Source of the DNA: Apoderus coryli
Lineage: Eukaryota > Arthropoda > Insecta > Coleoptera > Attelabidae
Direction: 5' to 3'
DNA: 64,000 bases
Assembly (NCBI GenBank): GCA_911728435.2
Contig: OU452209.1
Coordinates: 15,978,869 to 16,042,868 of the forward strand
Part shown: in pieces, positions 35,701 to 42,739 of the stretch
Position numbering within the stretch: position 1 is the first letter of the stretch
How the letters are laid out: every line of letters starts with the position of its first letter
Notes under the pieces: generated by a model
Database searches by the model: none
What the model saw: only the letters and a program-made list of their open reading frames with translations
What the model was told of the DNA's origin: nothing
Program-made: the position numbers and the translations under genes

Positions 35701-38700
35701 TGGGCAATTCATAGATTAGAGTCATTCACAAAAGATCTTCTGCAGGTCGAAGTGAGAAGCCTAAACGACTCCGATAAAACAATCTACAAGACCCAAAGGT
35801 CTGTTTACCATCTTTTATTAGGATGGGTTTTCCCCGCTGGACTTTGTATGAATGCCCTTCTTTGCTTATGAGTACAATTTTTTCGATTGCGACTGCCGAA
35901 GTATTACTTTAATAGGTCGCCCCGGATGAGGGACGTCCTCAATGCTTAAAAAGCCCATGCCTCGACTAAAATTATCTTCCCGACTAATTTCTATTCCCGT
36001 TGGACAAAGAATGATGTGCTAAATTTGCTCGAAGGAACTTAACAGGAGCACCATGCCAGAGGAATTATACTGTCGCCATCAGTTTACAGTTTCAAGAACA
36101 AATTGGACGACGAAAGGTTATAACAAGCTGGCAAACAATGCAACAGTCTCTTTGTTTTTCAATATTAAAGTCTCTGATCAAAAGTTTGTATGGATGGGGG
36201 TCCAATTCCTTTCACACGAGCTCCAATCGTTGAGATTGTCTTGAGACTGTCTCATTCAGTTCTGTTATTTTTAGTCCTGATATCTGCCCTTGAGTTTATG
36301 ATTAAAATTCGTCTGTCTGAATAGGGAAACGTTGTTGGAGACTCAATCTGGTTTGTAAAGTATTTTTTATCAATTCCTATACATTCAGGAAGAGAGTTTT
36401 ACTGTAAATCTTACTGCAACAGCTGGAAGCACATAGTAAAAAGTATTTCTATTAATGAAAGAGCCTGTGTAATTTTTTTCAGACTGCCCTCGTACATTTG
36501 AGACACGTTCAGTAGGTTTTACCAGAATACTTTCTGGAAAACTAATTTGAAATAATTGATTATTCCAATTTTTAATTAATTTTAACAGATATTAGTCAGG
36601 TAAACATAAATTACAATTAAATGAATATTAAAAGAGTCTTGTGTATAGAAAACAATATCTTTTATAATATAAAAACGGTGTGGTGAGTTAGCTAGCGGGC
36701 AAGGTCATACAACACAGCATCTTTTCGGCCGGGTGAGAGCCCGATACCATTCAGTGGCGTTGTACGTAAAAAAACTAACATGATTTCTTGACCATTCAAC
36801 CTTTGAAAATATTCTAACAACGCGTTAAAGATTTTTTTTATATCAACGAGTCTTAAATAAAATTGGTTTCAGTATATTTTTAATTTCAACAAGTAATCCG
36901 CCCCAGCTAAGAAGGCTAGTCTTCGAGTGGCAAGCCCGCGGCAAGATTCCCCGATCGTTGAACTTTCTTCCATAATGGTTTGAGCACACTTTCCTCAAAG
37001 ATTAAAATAGCCTTTCATGCATTTAGAACCAGCCTCAAACCATGGTTTCAACTGTTAGTAAATGCGGCCCCCATTTCGCACAAAACTTCTCTAATTCTTC
37101 GGTTTTTTGGGATACCTGGATAATTTTTTGGTGAAAACTTCCTTTATGGGTTTGTGGATATTCCTATGTTGTTCAACCCAAGGTCTGGTGCAAATATTAT
37201 CGGTTTTTTAGTTTTACGTATCGTATTTTGTCTCTAGAACTGATGAACCAGATTGTAGATTGTTTTATCGGAGTCGCTTAGGCGGTTTGGCCTCCCCTCA
37301 CTTCGACCTGCAGAAGATCTTTTGTGAATGACTCTAATCTATGAATTGCCTAGCTGTCCCACACTTTTCATAAAGTTGATGATTTCTCTGGGGGCTAAAT
37401 TCCTTGCCTCGTCGGGTGTTAGGGTCACCCCTCCAAGGTGTTTTAGCCTTTTGCAGAAAAGTGCCATGCATTCACAGAGCACGTGTTCTGTTGTCTCTGT
37501 TGCGTCTTCGCAAAACCGACAAGTATCGTCCTCGGTTAGGCCCATCTTTTTGAGATGGTACTTCACTGGGTGGTGTCCCGTAAAAAGGCATGTAATTCGC
37601 CTTAGGCCGCTTCTCTCCAGTTGGATAAGCTTCCCTGCGTTGGCCTCTGAAGGTTTGATAAACCTTTTTGATTGTCTTAGGCCTGGAGTGTTTCTCCAGT
37701 AGGACTTAAGTTGTTCCTTTTCCCAACTCCGAAGCATATGGCTTTTTGGAAGGCCAAAGATGGGTTCCGGACCATAGAACGGAGCGTTTGCGCCCTCTTT
37801 TGCCAGTTGGTCCGCCGCTTCGTTCCCCTCTATGCCTTCATGTCCTGGCACTCATGTCATAGTAATCTTTTTCCTCTGAGCTGCCAGTTGCTTTGGGGTC
37901 TGTTTACATTCCCATGCTAGCTTTGACGTGAAGGTGTAAGACCTCAGTGCTTTTAACGCAGCTTGACTATCTGACATAATATTGATCTGCCGTTCCGGGA
38001 TGCCTCTCTGCAGGCATTCTTGAGCACAACGATTAGTAGCGTTGATCTCTGCTTGGAATATAGTGGGACTTTTCCCGAGAGATTCGGAGAGCCTGCAATT
38101 TGGCCCGTATACTCCCATGCCTGTGTTCCCTTCTATTCCTTTTGAACCGTCCATATCAGACGGATGTGTTTTCTGGGAATCGTGGTTCCCCATTTAGCCA
38201 ATTTTGACGGTCTGCAATGACCACTTTAAATGGGATTTCAAAATCATGTTTGCGTGGCAAAGCGTTCGACGGTTAACTGATGAACCAACTTGAGGACCAA
38301 AAAGTATGCATAACTGACATTGTCCTAAGCTTCCGACCATTCCTGTACCATTATAGCAGTTTTGGAGATGTGTGAAATGCTGAACAAACAAAAGCTGGGA
38401 CTTCTTTTATAAATGAGCCATATATATCCAGGTTTTTCCAAAAATTGAAGGATCAAATTAACCGAAGATGCCCTAGGACTTACTAGTACTACCATCCGTT
38501 TCAACAGGATTTGCTTTGCGCTGTTTTGCCTTCATTTTGACTAAGCAGTTGTGGATATGCATCAAAGAATGTAACCTTTATGCTCACAGCTTTGCTTTCA
38601 ATGGGCAAGTCTTTCTGTGAAGATTAAAAGAGAATATCTCCATCTGTGTAGAATATTCTAAGTACTGATTCAAATTTCTTCATTAGTGCGTTAAAAAAAA

Positions 38701-41700
38701 GAATTCGTTCGAAATTGGTAAATTTCCTTTATAAATCGATTGGAAATGTGATTTCCACATTATATAAATAATACGGCAGGCACCAGCCATGATATTATTG
38801 GGGTGGCAAAGACGAGGGGTGAGAAGAGGGCTAAGCAGAATTGATTTTATTCTCGCACGTCGGAAAATTTGTAGAAAGCGCTTGCGTAATTTTATACAGT
38901 ATTAATTTTCCTGTACTATTTTATGTATTTATTATATATTCCCGACTGTGCCCTATTCACGGTCTTCTATCAATTTGAATTTAATGTAAGAGGTGGGATC
39001 AAAAAATAAGTCACTTTTTATTTTTATTCATCAGTATGAAATAATATACTTGTGCCTTGAGCTTTTCCAGCGATACGGTCTTTATCACCTTAATTTTCTT
39101 CACTATTTAAAATTCTAAACAATAATCATTAAAAGGAATCCTTTCGGATTAATAATACAATGGATAATTTTGACAGTTGCGAGGTCTTGACCGATAAATT
39201 CCTCCTCCAGCCCCTCCTCTTGTCAGAGAGTCTGTTATGTGATTCCTATTTAGATCAGAGTCAGATTATTGTTTCTCCCAAGATCACAGAGTCTGTTTTG
39301 ACAATTCCATACTGTTCTTGATGTAGATCTTTATAAATTTAGGGCTTTTATGGCTTTCTGACAGAATATTTTTATTCGCCTTCCCGCACAGTGCTCCTGC
39401 TCGAGCTCCTGAGCAAACAGATCAATAAGCTGTCTCTTTGCTCCCATTTGTTCTTCACATTTAAGCCACACTTCTTTATGTTGGTCTTAAGAACATCTTT
39501 GTACCTCTTTTGCTGCCATCCCTGATTTCGTGACCTCACCTTAAGCTGGGAATAAAGGATTTTCTTTGGAAAGCGTTCCGTTGGCATGCGGACGCATCTG
39601 ATGCTTAACAATCAAGTTGTATCTGCTTCCGTAAAATCCCGCACTTGTATTTGAGTTTGTCTTTGTGCCTTCAGTAAACCAGCAATAGTCCGCACTTTGC
39701 AACTCTCCCATCCCATCCAGGACCCATTGATCTCTGCTGGGGAACAGAGTTTTATAAGGCAGATCATAGTTTATTGCTGGAGGCATTACATCAGAGTTCA
39801 TTCCCAAAATGTTATGACTTTCAATGTCGGCCAGCAGTCTGTTGTCCTCCATTTGTGCCTCTGCCCTACATCTAGTAGTCCGCCATATGAAGAGGAGTTA
39901 AATCCAGGAGCACTTGCATTCCTCAGGACTTACTACAGATTCGTCGAGATGCCCATAAGGACAGTCTTCTTTTTGGTTGAGCCCTTTTCAGATTAGCATT
40001 CCAGTTAAGTGTTTTGTCTATTACTAACCCTAGATATTTCGCCTCTGTCTCATATGGTCGAAAGAAAGTGGGATTCATGGCAAATAAGTAATGATTTGTC
40101 CCAAACTTTAATGAATCTGAACCCATTTTTTGCAAAATTTGATAATGAGCGACGAAAACTACCATTTGAGGGGGTCCCTCGTGAATTTCTGTAACCACGT
40201 TTGAAAGTGCTTGGTACTTCTGGTTTCAGCAGGCAACTCTGAAACTCCTATCAAGTAAGGGATAATTCTGATAGTTGCGGGGTCTTGACCGATAAATTCT
40301 TCTCCAGCCCCTCTTCTTGTCAGAGAGTCTGCTATGTCATTCCTATTTAGATCAGTGTGGCCAGGGATCGAGACCAGAGTCAGATTATTGTTTCTCCCAA
40401 GATCACAGAGTCTGTTGTTGGAGTTTGATCAAAAAGTCATCGTCAAAACTACCATTTGATGGAGTCCATCGTGAAGTTCTGTAACCACGTTTGGAAGTAC
40501 TTGGTACTTCTGGTTTCAGCAGGTAACTTTGCAACTCCTACTATCAAGTAAGGGATAATTCTGACAGTTGCGGGGTCTTGACCGATAAATTCTCCTCCAG
40601 CCCCTCCTCTTGTCAGAGAGTCTGCTATGTCATTCCTATTTAGATCAGTGTGGCCAGGGATCGAGACCAGAGTCAGATTATTGTTTCTCCCAAGATCACA
40701 GAGTCTGTTGTTGTAGTTTGATCAAAAAGTCATAGTCAAAACTACCTTTTGATGGAGTCCATCGTGAATTTCTGTAACCACGTTTGGAAGTACTTGGTAC
40801 TTCTGGTTTCAGCAGGCAACTTTGCAACTCCTACTATCACTACTATGTCATTCCTATTTAGATCAGAGTGGCCAGGGATCGAGACCAGAGTCAGATTATT
40901 GATTCTCCCAAGATCACAGAGTCTGTTGTTGTAGTTTGATCAAAAAGTCATAGTCAAAACTACCTTTTGATGGAGTCCATCGTGAATTTCTGTAACCACG
41001 TTTGGAAGTACTTGGTACTTCTGGTTTCAGCAGGCAACTCTGAAACTCCTACTATCAAATAAGGGAAAAAAATTCAGATAAATTTGTTTCTAATGATCTG
41101 TTAATGAAATTAATTTTAATTGTTTCCAGACTATGTTGGATAAGGAAAAGAAACGTTTCCACGAAATGGCAGAAAATGACAAGAAGCGTTACGACATCGA
41201 AATGCAAAGTTACACACCACCAAAGGGTGAAAAAGTAAAGGGCAAGAAACGGCGACAGGTCAAAGATCCAAATGCACCAAAAAGATCATTGTAAGTTGTA
41301 TTTTTTTTTTTTTTTGTAATAATAAAAGTGAAATGAAGCACAGTTTGATCTGCCATTTAACTCAAATCTGGATATTTGGTTATAATTCTTGTGCTAAATA
41401 AAACGAGGAATTTGTATAGGTTTCAATGTCACAGTAGTTTTGATTGGACTCAAATAACGTTCCTTACAATTTAACCAAAAAATGATTAAAGAATTAGGTA
41501 AGATTGTTGTTATTGTTGAATTGCAGATCGGCCTTCTTCTGGTTCAGTAACGATGAACGTAGCAAAGTTAAAGGTTTGAATCCGGAATACGGTGTTGGTG
41601 ATATTGCCAAAGAATTGGGCAGAAGGTGGGCAGAAGCCGATCCAGAAGTTAGAGCAAAATACGAAGCCTTAGCTGATAAAGATAAAGCACGTTATGAAAA

Positions 41701-41911
41701 AGTAAGTTCAATCAATTAATTCGTTAAAATCGACAAATGCTGCTTCGCTAGGAAACAGTCAAGTAAAGGTGTATTTGGTTTTTTGCAGGAAATGACTGCC
41801 TACAAACAGAAAAACAGTTTGGCCCAACAGCAGCAACTCCAACAACCTGTACCTGAACCTGAGGAGCACGATGAGGATGATGAGGATATTGACGATGATG
41901 ATGACGCTTAA
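23147..41911 (+). CDS. Dsp1: Dorsal switch protein 1 (Dsp1), HMGB chromatin protein, complete
   Basis: Joined exons 23147-23707, 28071-28292, 30490-30840, 41130-41290, 41527-41701 and 41789-41911 give 530 aa, with all phases matching. Residues 1-335 are low-complexity, rich in Gln, Ser, Asn and His. HMG box A is about 337-409 (begins [15 protein letters not shown]) and box B about 424-493 ([20 protein letters not shown]). A short Gln linker and an acidic tail (513-530, mostly Asp/Glu) end the protein. HMGB proteins bend DNA without sequence specificity. Drosophila Dsp1 acts as a Dorsal co-repressor and in Polycomb/trithorax recruitment. The fly protein is about 390 aa, so this N-terminus is longer. 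Box A is split by a 10.3-kb transposon-filled intron. The start was chosen because [19 protein letters not shown] matches the Dsp1 N-terminal style and no upstream in-frame ATG is seen. Confidence 0.95.
23708..24440. other. Dsp1 intron 1, unique part
   Basis: AT-rich intron with no feature I can support. Confidence 0.5.
24441..25236 (-). mobile_element. Mariner copy B, one end only, next to a second mariner-like end
   Basis: Starts at 24473 with TA then CGAGGCATGTTTTTTAAG, the same terminal sequence as copies A and C, and runs through the transposase C-terminal two thirds on the minus strand to about 25235, where homology stops without a second terminal repeat. Immediately left, at 24440-24472, is TTACGAGGGTCGATCAGTAA, which looks like the end of a different mariner lineage, so this copy may have landed beside or inside an older element. 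Confidence 0.85.
24639..25235 (-). pseudogene. Mariner transposase fragment (copy B)
   Basis: About 200 codons of a DDE transposase of the mariner family, lacking the N-terminal DNA-binding half. Visible: [17 protein letters not shown] (first Asp), [14 protein letters not shown] (second Asp) and [13 protein letters not shown] (third Asp) with 34 residues between the last two, the mariner DD34D spacing. A TAA in place of a Gln codon cuts off about the last 20 residues. Upstream residues after 25235 are unrelated sequence. Confidence 0.9.
25237..25760. other. Dsp1 intron 1 between mariner B and tRNA-like sequence
   Basis: AT-rich intron. A short inverted repeat (CGGGAACTGTTCCCG, 25366-25380) lies beside CGTCGTCAGAC; this kind of motif is common in insect repeats. 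No gene seen. Confidence 0.45.
25761..25825 (+). repeat. tRNA-Ala-derived sequence (SINE head or tRNA pseudogene)
   Basis: Contains TTGATAGAGCG (D arm/A-box-like), an anticodon arm with loop CTTCGCA (CGC, Ala) and GGTTCGATCCC-type B box (25805-25814), then a run of ten T beginning at 25829, as a Pol III terminator. The acceptor arms do not pair and the T arm is one base out of register, so it is not a functional tRNA. Confidence 0.6.
25944..26940 (+). mobile_element. Mariner copy C, fold-back form with long inverted ends
   Basis: Flanked by TA; both ends carry the ACGAGGCATG terminus. The first 230 bp (to about 26180) are an inverted copy of the element's own 3' end, so the arms are complementary for over 200 bp. 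The junction (about 26180-26195) leads into mid-transposase on the plus strand. Like copy A it lacks the native 5' half, but its internal breakpoint differs. Confidence 0.9.
26201..26839 (+). pseudogene. Mariner transposase fragment (copy C)
   Basis: 212 open codons covering the catalytic part of a mariner transposase, with no N-terminal DNA-binding domain. [14 protein letters not shown] and YSPDLAPSD carry the three aspartates. A 3-bp deletion (one Thr codon relative to copy B) leaves 33 rather than 34 residues between the second and third Asp, and the usual His before the second Asp is Asp. It ends [13 protein letters not shown], as an intact C-terminus would. Probably inactive. Confidence 0.9.
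26941..28070. other. Dsp1 intron 1, distal part
   Basis: AT-rich. The 62-codon open frame at 27463-27651 does not resemble a known family. CACCCCTGTATAC at 27549 may be a transposon end. Nothing else supported. Confidence 0.45.
28071..28292 (+). CDS. Dsp1: Dsp1 coding exon 2 (possible cassette exon)
   Basis: Residues 188-261. Acceptor TTTTCGTTTCAG/CAA, donor CAACAG/GTAATT. It encodes a quasi-periodic run of HQEA, RHQEAQ, QQEA and HRQQ motifs, probably helical. Both flanking phases are 0 and its length is 222 nt, so skipping would keep the frame. Confidence 0.85.
28293..29007. other. Dsp1 intron 2, proximal part
   Basis: A moderately GC-rich patch at 28640-28810 ends GGATCACCCTATATAT and is probably part of an unidentified element. 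No gene recognised. Confidence 0.4.
29008..29286. mobile_element. MITE-like element with ACAGGGTG ends
   Basis: Begins TACAGGGTGTCCC (29008) and closes with GCACCCTGTATG (29274), giving short inverted ends around about 275 bp without coding capacity. Termini of this kind are widespread in insect DNA elements. Family not determined. Confidence 0.55.
29655..29722 (+). repeat. tRNA-Ala-derived sequence, second copy
   Basis: TTGGTAGAGATCGCGCTTTG then CATGCCGAAGGTCCTGCGTT matches the D and anticodon arms of a tRNA-Ala (loop CTTTGCA, anticodon TGC). The T arm is damaged. A run of seven T follows at 29729. Related to the copy at 25761. Confidence 0.55.
29751..29924. repeat. Direct repeat of about 50 bp
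   Basis: A 50-bp block containing TGCAGGGTTATCTACATGCC and GGAGGCAGGATCATT occurs at about 29752-29800 and again at 29875-29924 with one mismatch, 72 bp apart. No coding meaning seen. Confidence 0.75.
29925..30489. other. Dsp1 intron 2, distal part
   Basis: AT-rich with a GC-rich patch at 30230-30340 (GGCGCAGTGGTGCCCATGAC) of unknown origin. A GGTCTG/CAGACC inverted repeat followed by CGAAAC is at 30078-30106. No gene recognised. Confidence 0.4.
30490..30840 (+). CDS. Dsp1: Dsp1 coding exon 3 (Gln-rich segment and first half of HMG box A)
   Basis: Residues 262-378, phase 0 on both sides. Acceptor TCTCCTTCAG/TTA, donor TGGAAG/GTGAGT. The first 60 residues are mostly Gln and His. From about residue 337 comes HMG box [20 protein letters not shown] and [10 protein letters not shown]. 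Confidence 0.95.
30925..31273 (-). pseudogene. Decayed DDE transposase fragment in Dsp1 intron 3
   Basis: Minus strand. 31273-31073 reads [18 protein letters not shown], then [15 protein letters not shown] and VTLNGERL, a signature of the IS630/Tc1-mariner-like transposases often annotated with a DUF4817 helix-turn-helix domain. It continues leftward, out of frame, with [17 protein letters not shown] (second catalytic Asp) and [10 protein letters not shown] (third). At least two frameshifts and a stop separate these blocks, so the gene is dead. The N-terminal half is missing. Confidence 0.82.
31274..31378. other. Short intronic spacer
   Basis: AT-rich spacer between the transposase relic and the next element; nothing recognised. 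Confidence 0.4.
31379..31583. mobile_element. MITE-like element with ATACAGGGTGAA ends
   Basis: CATATACAGGGTGAAGTG at 31379 and AATTCACCCTGTATATT ending at about 31583 are near-perfect inverted ends around about 205 bp. No coding capacity. A further lone end (CTCACCCTGTATA) is at 31679. Confidence 0.6.
31700..32100 (-). pseudogene. Two LINE reverse-transcriptase fragments
   Basis: Minus strand. At about 31870-31840 the frame reads [17 protein letters not shown], the classic RT motif of non-LTR retrotransposons, followed by decayed sequence. A second, more diverged copy ([14 protein letters not shown]) is in the 31909-32097 frame. The two lie head to tail about 120 bp apart. No flanking RT domain or endonuclease survives. 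Confidence 0.8.
32010..33066. repeat. A-rich repeat block with duplicated modules in Dsp1 intron 3
   Basis: TACGATCGGTATTTAATACT plus AATGATTTATAAT occurs at about 32025, 32372 and 33028. A module with CCGTAGATAACCT and AGGAGCTTATAGTTTAACT recurs near 32236, 32676 and 32892. Long A-rich tracts separate them. A hairpin GAAATCCC-TTG-GGGATTTC lies at about 32419-32437, with CATTGAGGGTTATAAAAA at about 32093 and TGAGGGTTATAAAAA at about 32465. The same family appears at 62900-64000. Confidence 0.8.
33067..33514. other. Intronic sequence without recognised feature
   Basis: AT-rich part of Dsp1 intron 3; no frame, RNA or element end that I can support. Confidence 0.45.
33515..33577 (-). repeat. 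tRNA-derived sequence
   Basis: On the minus strand: CTAGCGGTAGCGTGTGGGCT, loop CTTTGTA (TGT, Thr-like), TCGGAAGG and GGGTTCAATCCCCGC, i.e. D arm, anticodon arm and B box of a tRNA. The sequence after it runs into ATTTTTTTTATTC (33495-33507 on the plus strand), a Pol III terminator-like T-run. Acceptor stem not paired, so a SINE head or pseudogene. Confidence 0.55.
33578..34190. other. Intronic sequence without recognised gene
   Basis: AT-rich. Overlapping open frames at 33877-34159 have no recognisable similarity and I do not call them genes. Confidence 0.45.
34195..34785 (-). pseudogene. hAT-like transposase remnant with internal duplication
   Basis: Minus strand. [18 protein letters not shown] resembles the TRWGTWLEAA block of hAT-derived transposase-like proteins, and [15 protein letters not shown] (about 34250-34205) matches their C-terminal dimerisation motif (SVDVERSF). 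Between them a stretch of about 155 bp is tandemly duplicated (about 34276-34430 and 34431-34590), breaking the frame. The 5' side is cut at about 34785, where the LINE copy begins. Confidence 0.7.
34786..35875 (+). mobile_element. LINE fragment 1: RNase H domain and 3' end of ORF2
   Basis: Frame 34794-35480 encodes an RNase H domain: [42 protein letters not shown] and [19 protein letters not shown] carry the expected acidic residues and the final His/Asp. A frameshift at about 35470 moves to the second frame, with [20 protein letters not shown] and LCEC (a CX2C...HX3C knuckle typical of the end of I/Jockey-group ORF2). No RT or endonuclease upstream, so 5'-truncated. An inverted near-identical copy lies at 37252-38265. 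Confidence 0.9.
35876..37251. other. Spacer between the inverted LINE copies
   Basis: About 1.4 kb of mixed sequence. GC-richer patches at 36680-36770 and 36895-36965 may be old elements but match nothing I recognise. No gene seen. Confidence 0.45.
37252..38265 (-). mobile_element. LINE fragment 2: inverted copy of RNase H and ORF2 end
   Basis: Same family as 34786-35875 in the opposite orientation. Frame 37851-37339 runs from [19 protein letters not shown] to the [18 protein letters not shown] knuckle without the frameshift of copy 1, and 38193-37852 carries the domain start (SQAALKAL). A single frame break near 37852 and a stop at the expected WYTDSSK start show it is dead. It extends farther 5' than copy 1 by a short segment near 38240-38265. 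Confidence 0.9.
38266..39154. other. Intronic sequence without recognised gene
   Basis: Part of Dsp1 intron 3. GGTGGGATCAAAAAATAAGT at 38992 could be a DNA-transposon end; nothing else supported. Confidence 0.4.
39155..40200 (-). mobile_element. Composite LINE remnant (RT end, RNase H start, foreign C-terminal piece)
   Basis: Minus strand. 40198-39923 encodes the end of a reverse transcriptase ([27 protein letters not shown]). 39852-39600 begins an RNase H domain ([20 protein letters not shown]). At about 39600 the sequence switches to another frame with [17 protein letters not shown] and [17 protein letters not shown], a C-terminal motif of a different LINE group. 39155-39300 returns to the first family's RNase H end. 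Several frames and stops: non-functional mosaic. Confidence 0.78.
40156..41060. repeat. Tandem array of a LINE RNase H fragment, about 291-bp units
   Basis: Landmark GTGAATTTCT (variant GTGAAGTTCT) recurs at 40181, 40471, 40764 and 40982, giving periods of 290, 293 and a shortened 218. On the minus strand each unit encodes [20 protein letters not shown] then [14 protein letters not shown], the last third of an RNase H domain. A further partial copy is at 39155-39300. The array ends about 70 bp before Dsp1 exon 4. Confidence 0.88.
41130..41290 (+). CDS. Dsp1: Dsp1 coding exon 4 (end of HMG box A, linker, start of box B)
   Basis: Residues 379-431 plus two bases. Acceptor TTGTTTCCAG/ACT, donor CATT/GTAAGT. 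Encodes [19 protein letters not shown], a basic KGKKRRQVK linker and DPNAPKRS. The acceptor is only about 70 bp downstream of a tandem LINE-fragment array. Confidence 0.96.
41527..41701 (+). CDS. Dsp1: Dsp1 coding exon 5 (HMG box B)
   Basis: Residues 432-490, phase 2 in, phase 0 out. Acceptor GAATTGCAG/ATC, donor GAAAAA/GTAAGT. Encodes [20 protein letters not shown] and [19 protein letters not shown], the core of HMG box B. Confidence 0.96.
41789..41911 (+). CDS. Dsp1: Dsp1 coding exon 6 (end of box B, acidic tail, stop)
   Basis: Residues 491-530 and TAA. Acceptor TTTTTTGCAG/GAA. Encodes [10 protein letters not shown], a Gln-rich linker, then an Asp/Glu tail of about 18 residues, the usual autoinhibitory C-terminus of HMGB proteins. 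Confidence 0.95.
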   Translation, partial: EMTAYKQKNSLAQQQQLQQPVPEPEEHDEDDEDIDDDDDA

Positions 41912-42570
41912 AAGCTAAATTAACAAACAAGCAAAAAAAAAAATAAAAAATAGTATTTAAGAGGGAAACAAAAATAAAATCAGAGGATAAAGAAAGTTGT
42001 TATCCTTATTAGTGACCAAGGAACAAAGACAGTAACAAATAATAATAATAAGAAAATCGCATAATAAAAAAACTACTTAAATAGTTACAAAAAAATAATC
42101 ATTAAATTTAACGGGGTGAGTCGTCACATCAGCATTTGGGGGTCACTTGTAAATTAATTAATTCTATTTGTTCGTTTCTCGTCTTAAAAATGCAAAAAAA
42201 AATAAAAATAATAAAATACAACAATTTATATATAAAAAATTAATAATAATAATTATATTAAAGATAATAATTTAGTTTTTGTTTTGTTCTTTTTTGTTTT
42301 TGGATTATTATAGATTTTTTTTTTTTAATTTTGAATAGTCGTGTCGCCTTCTCATTCCTCTTTAATTATTATTAATAATATTGTAATTGTAAGATATTTT
42401 CGAAAGTATTTTTTTAAACAAAAATCAGGACATGATCGATAAACAAACAACAGTTTATTTTTTATGTAGTGGATTTTAATTGAATCTAATGTTTTTTGTT
42501 TATTAAAAATATTCAGTTTTTGTAGTTAGAAATAAAGAGTTCGTAAAAATAATGAATAAATACATGTTTT
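41912..42570 (+). promoter_or_regulatory. Dsp1: Dsp1 3' UTR and polyadenylation region
   Basis: AT-rich sequence directly after the stop. AATAAA at about 41973, 42529 and 42556 are candidate poly(A) signals; the last two, just before a drop in A-richness, are the more likely end. No other element seen. Confidence 0.55.
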
Positions 42571-42739
42571 CCAGCTAATTATTGTCTTCAGTTGTTATTT
42601 ATTCATGTTTCACGCGGAAAACTGCTTAGGGTTGAACTGGTTGTCACTCGAATTACATTTTCAGCGATGCTCTATAAAAGTTATAATATTCTCTATGTCT
42701 CCTTTTTATAACCCTTTTACAGCCAGTATTAGTTGGAGA

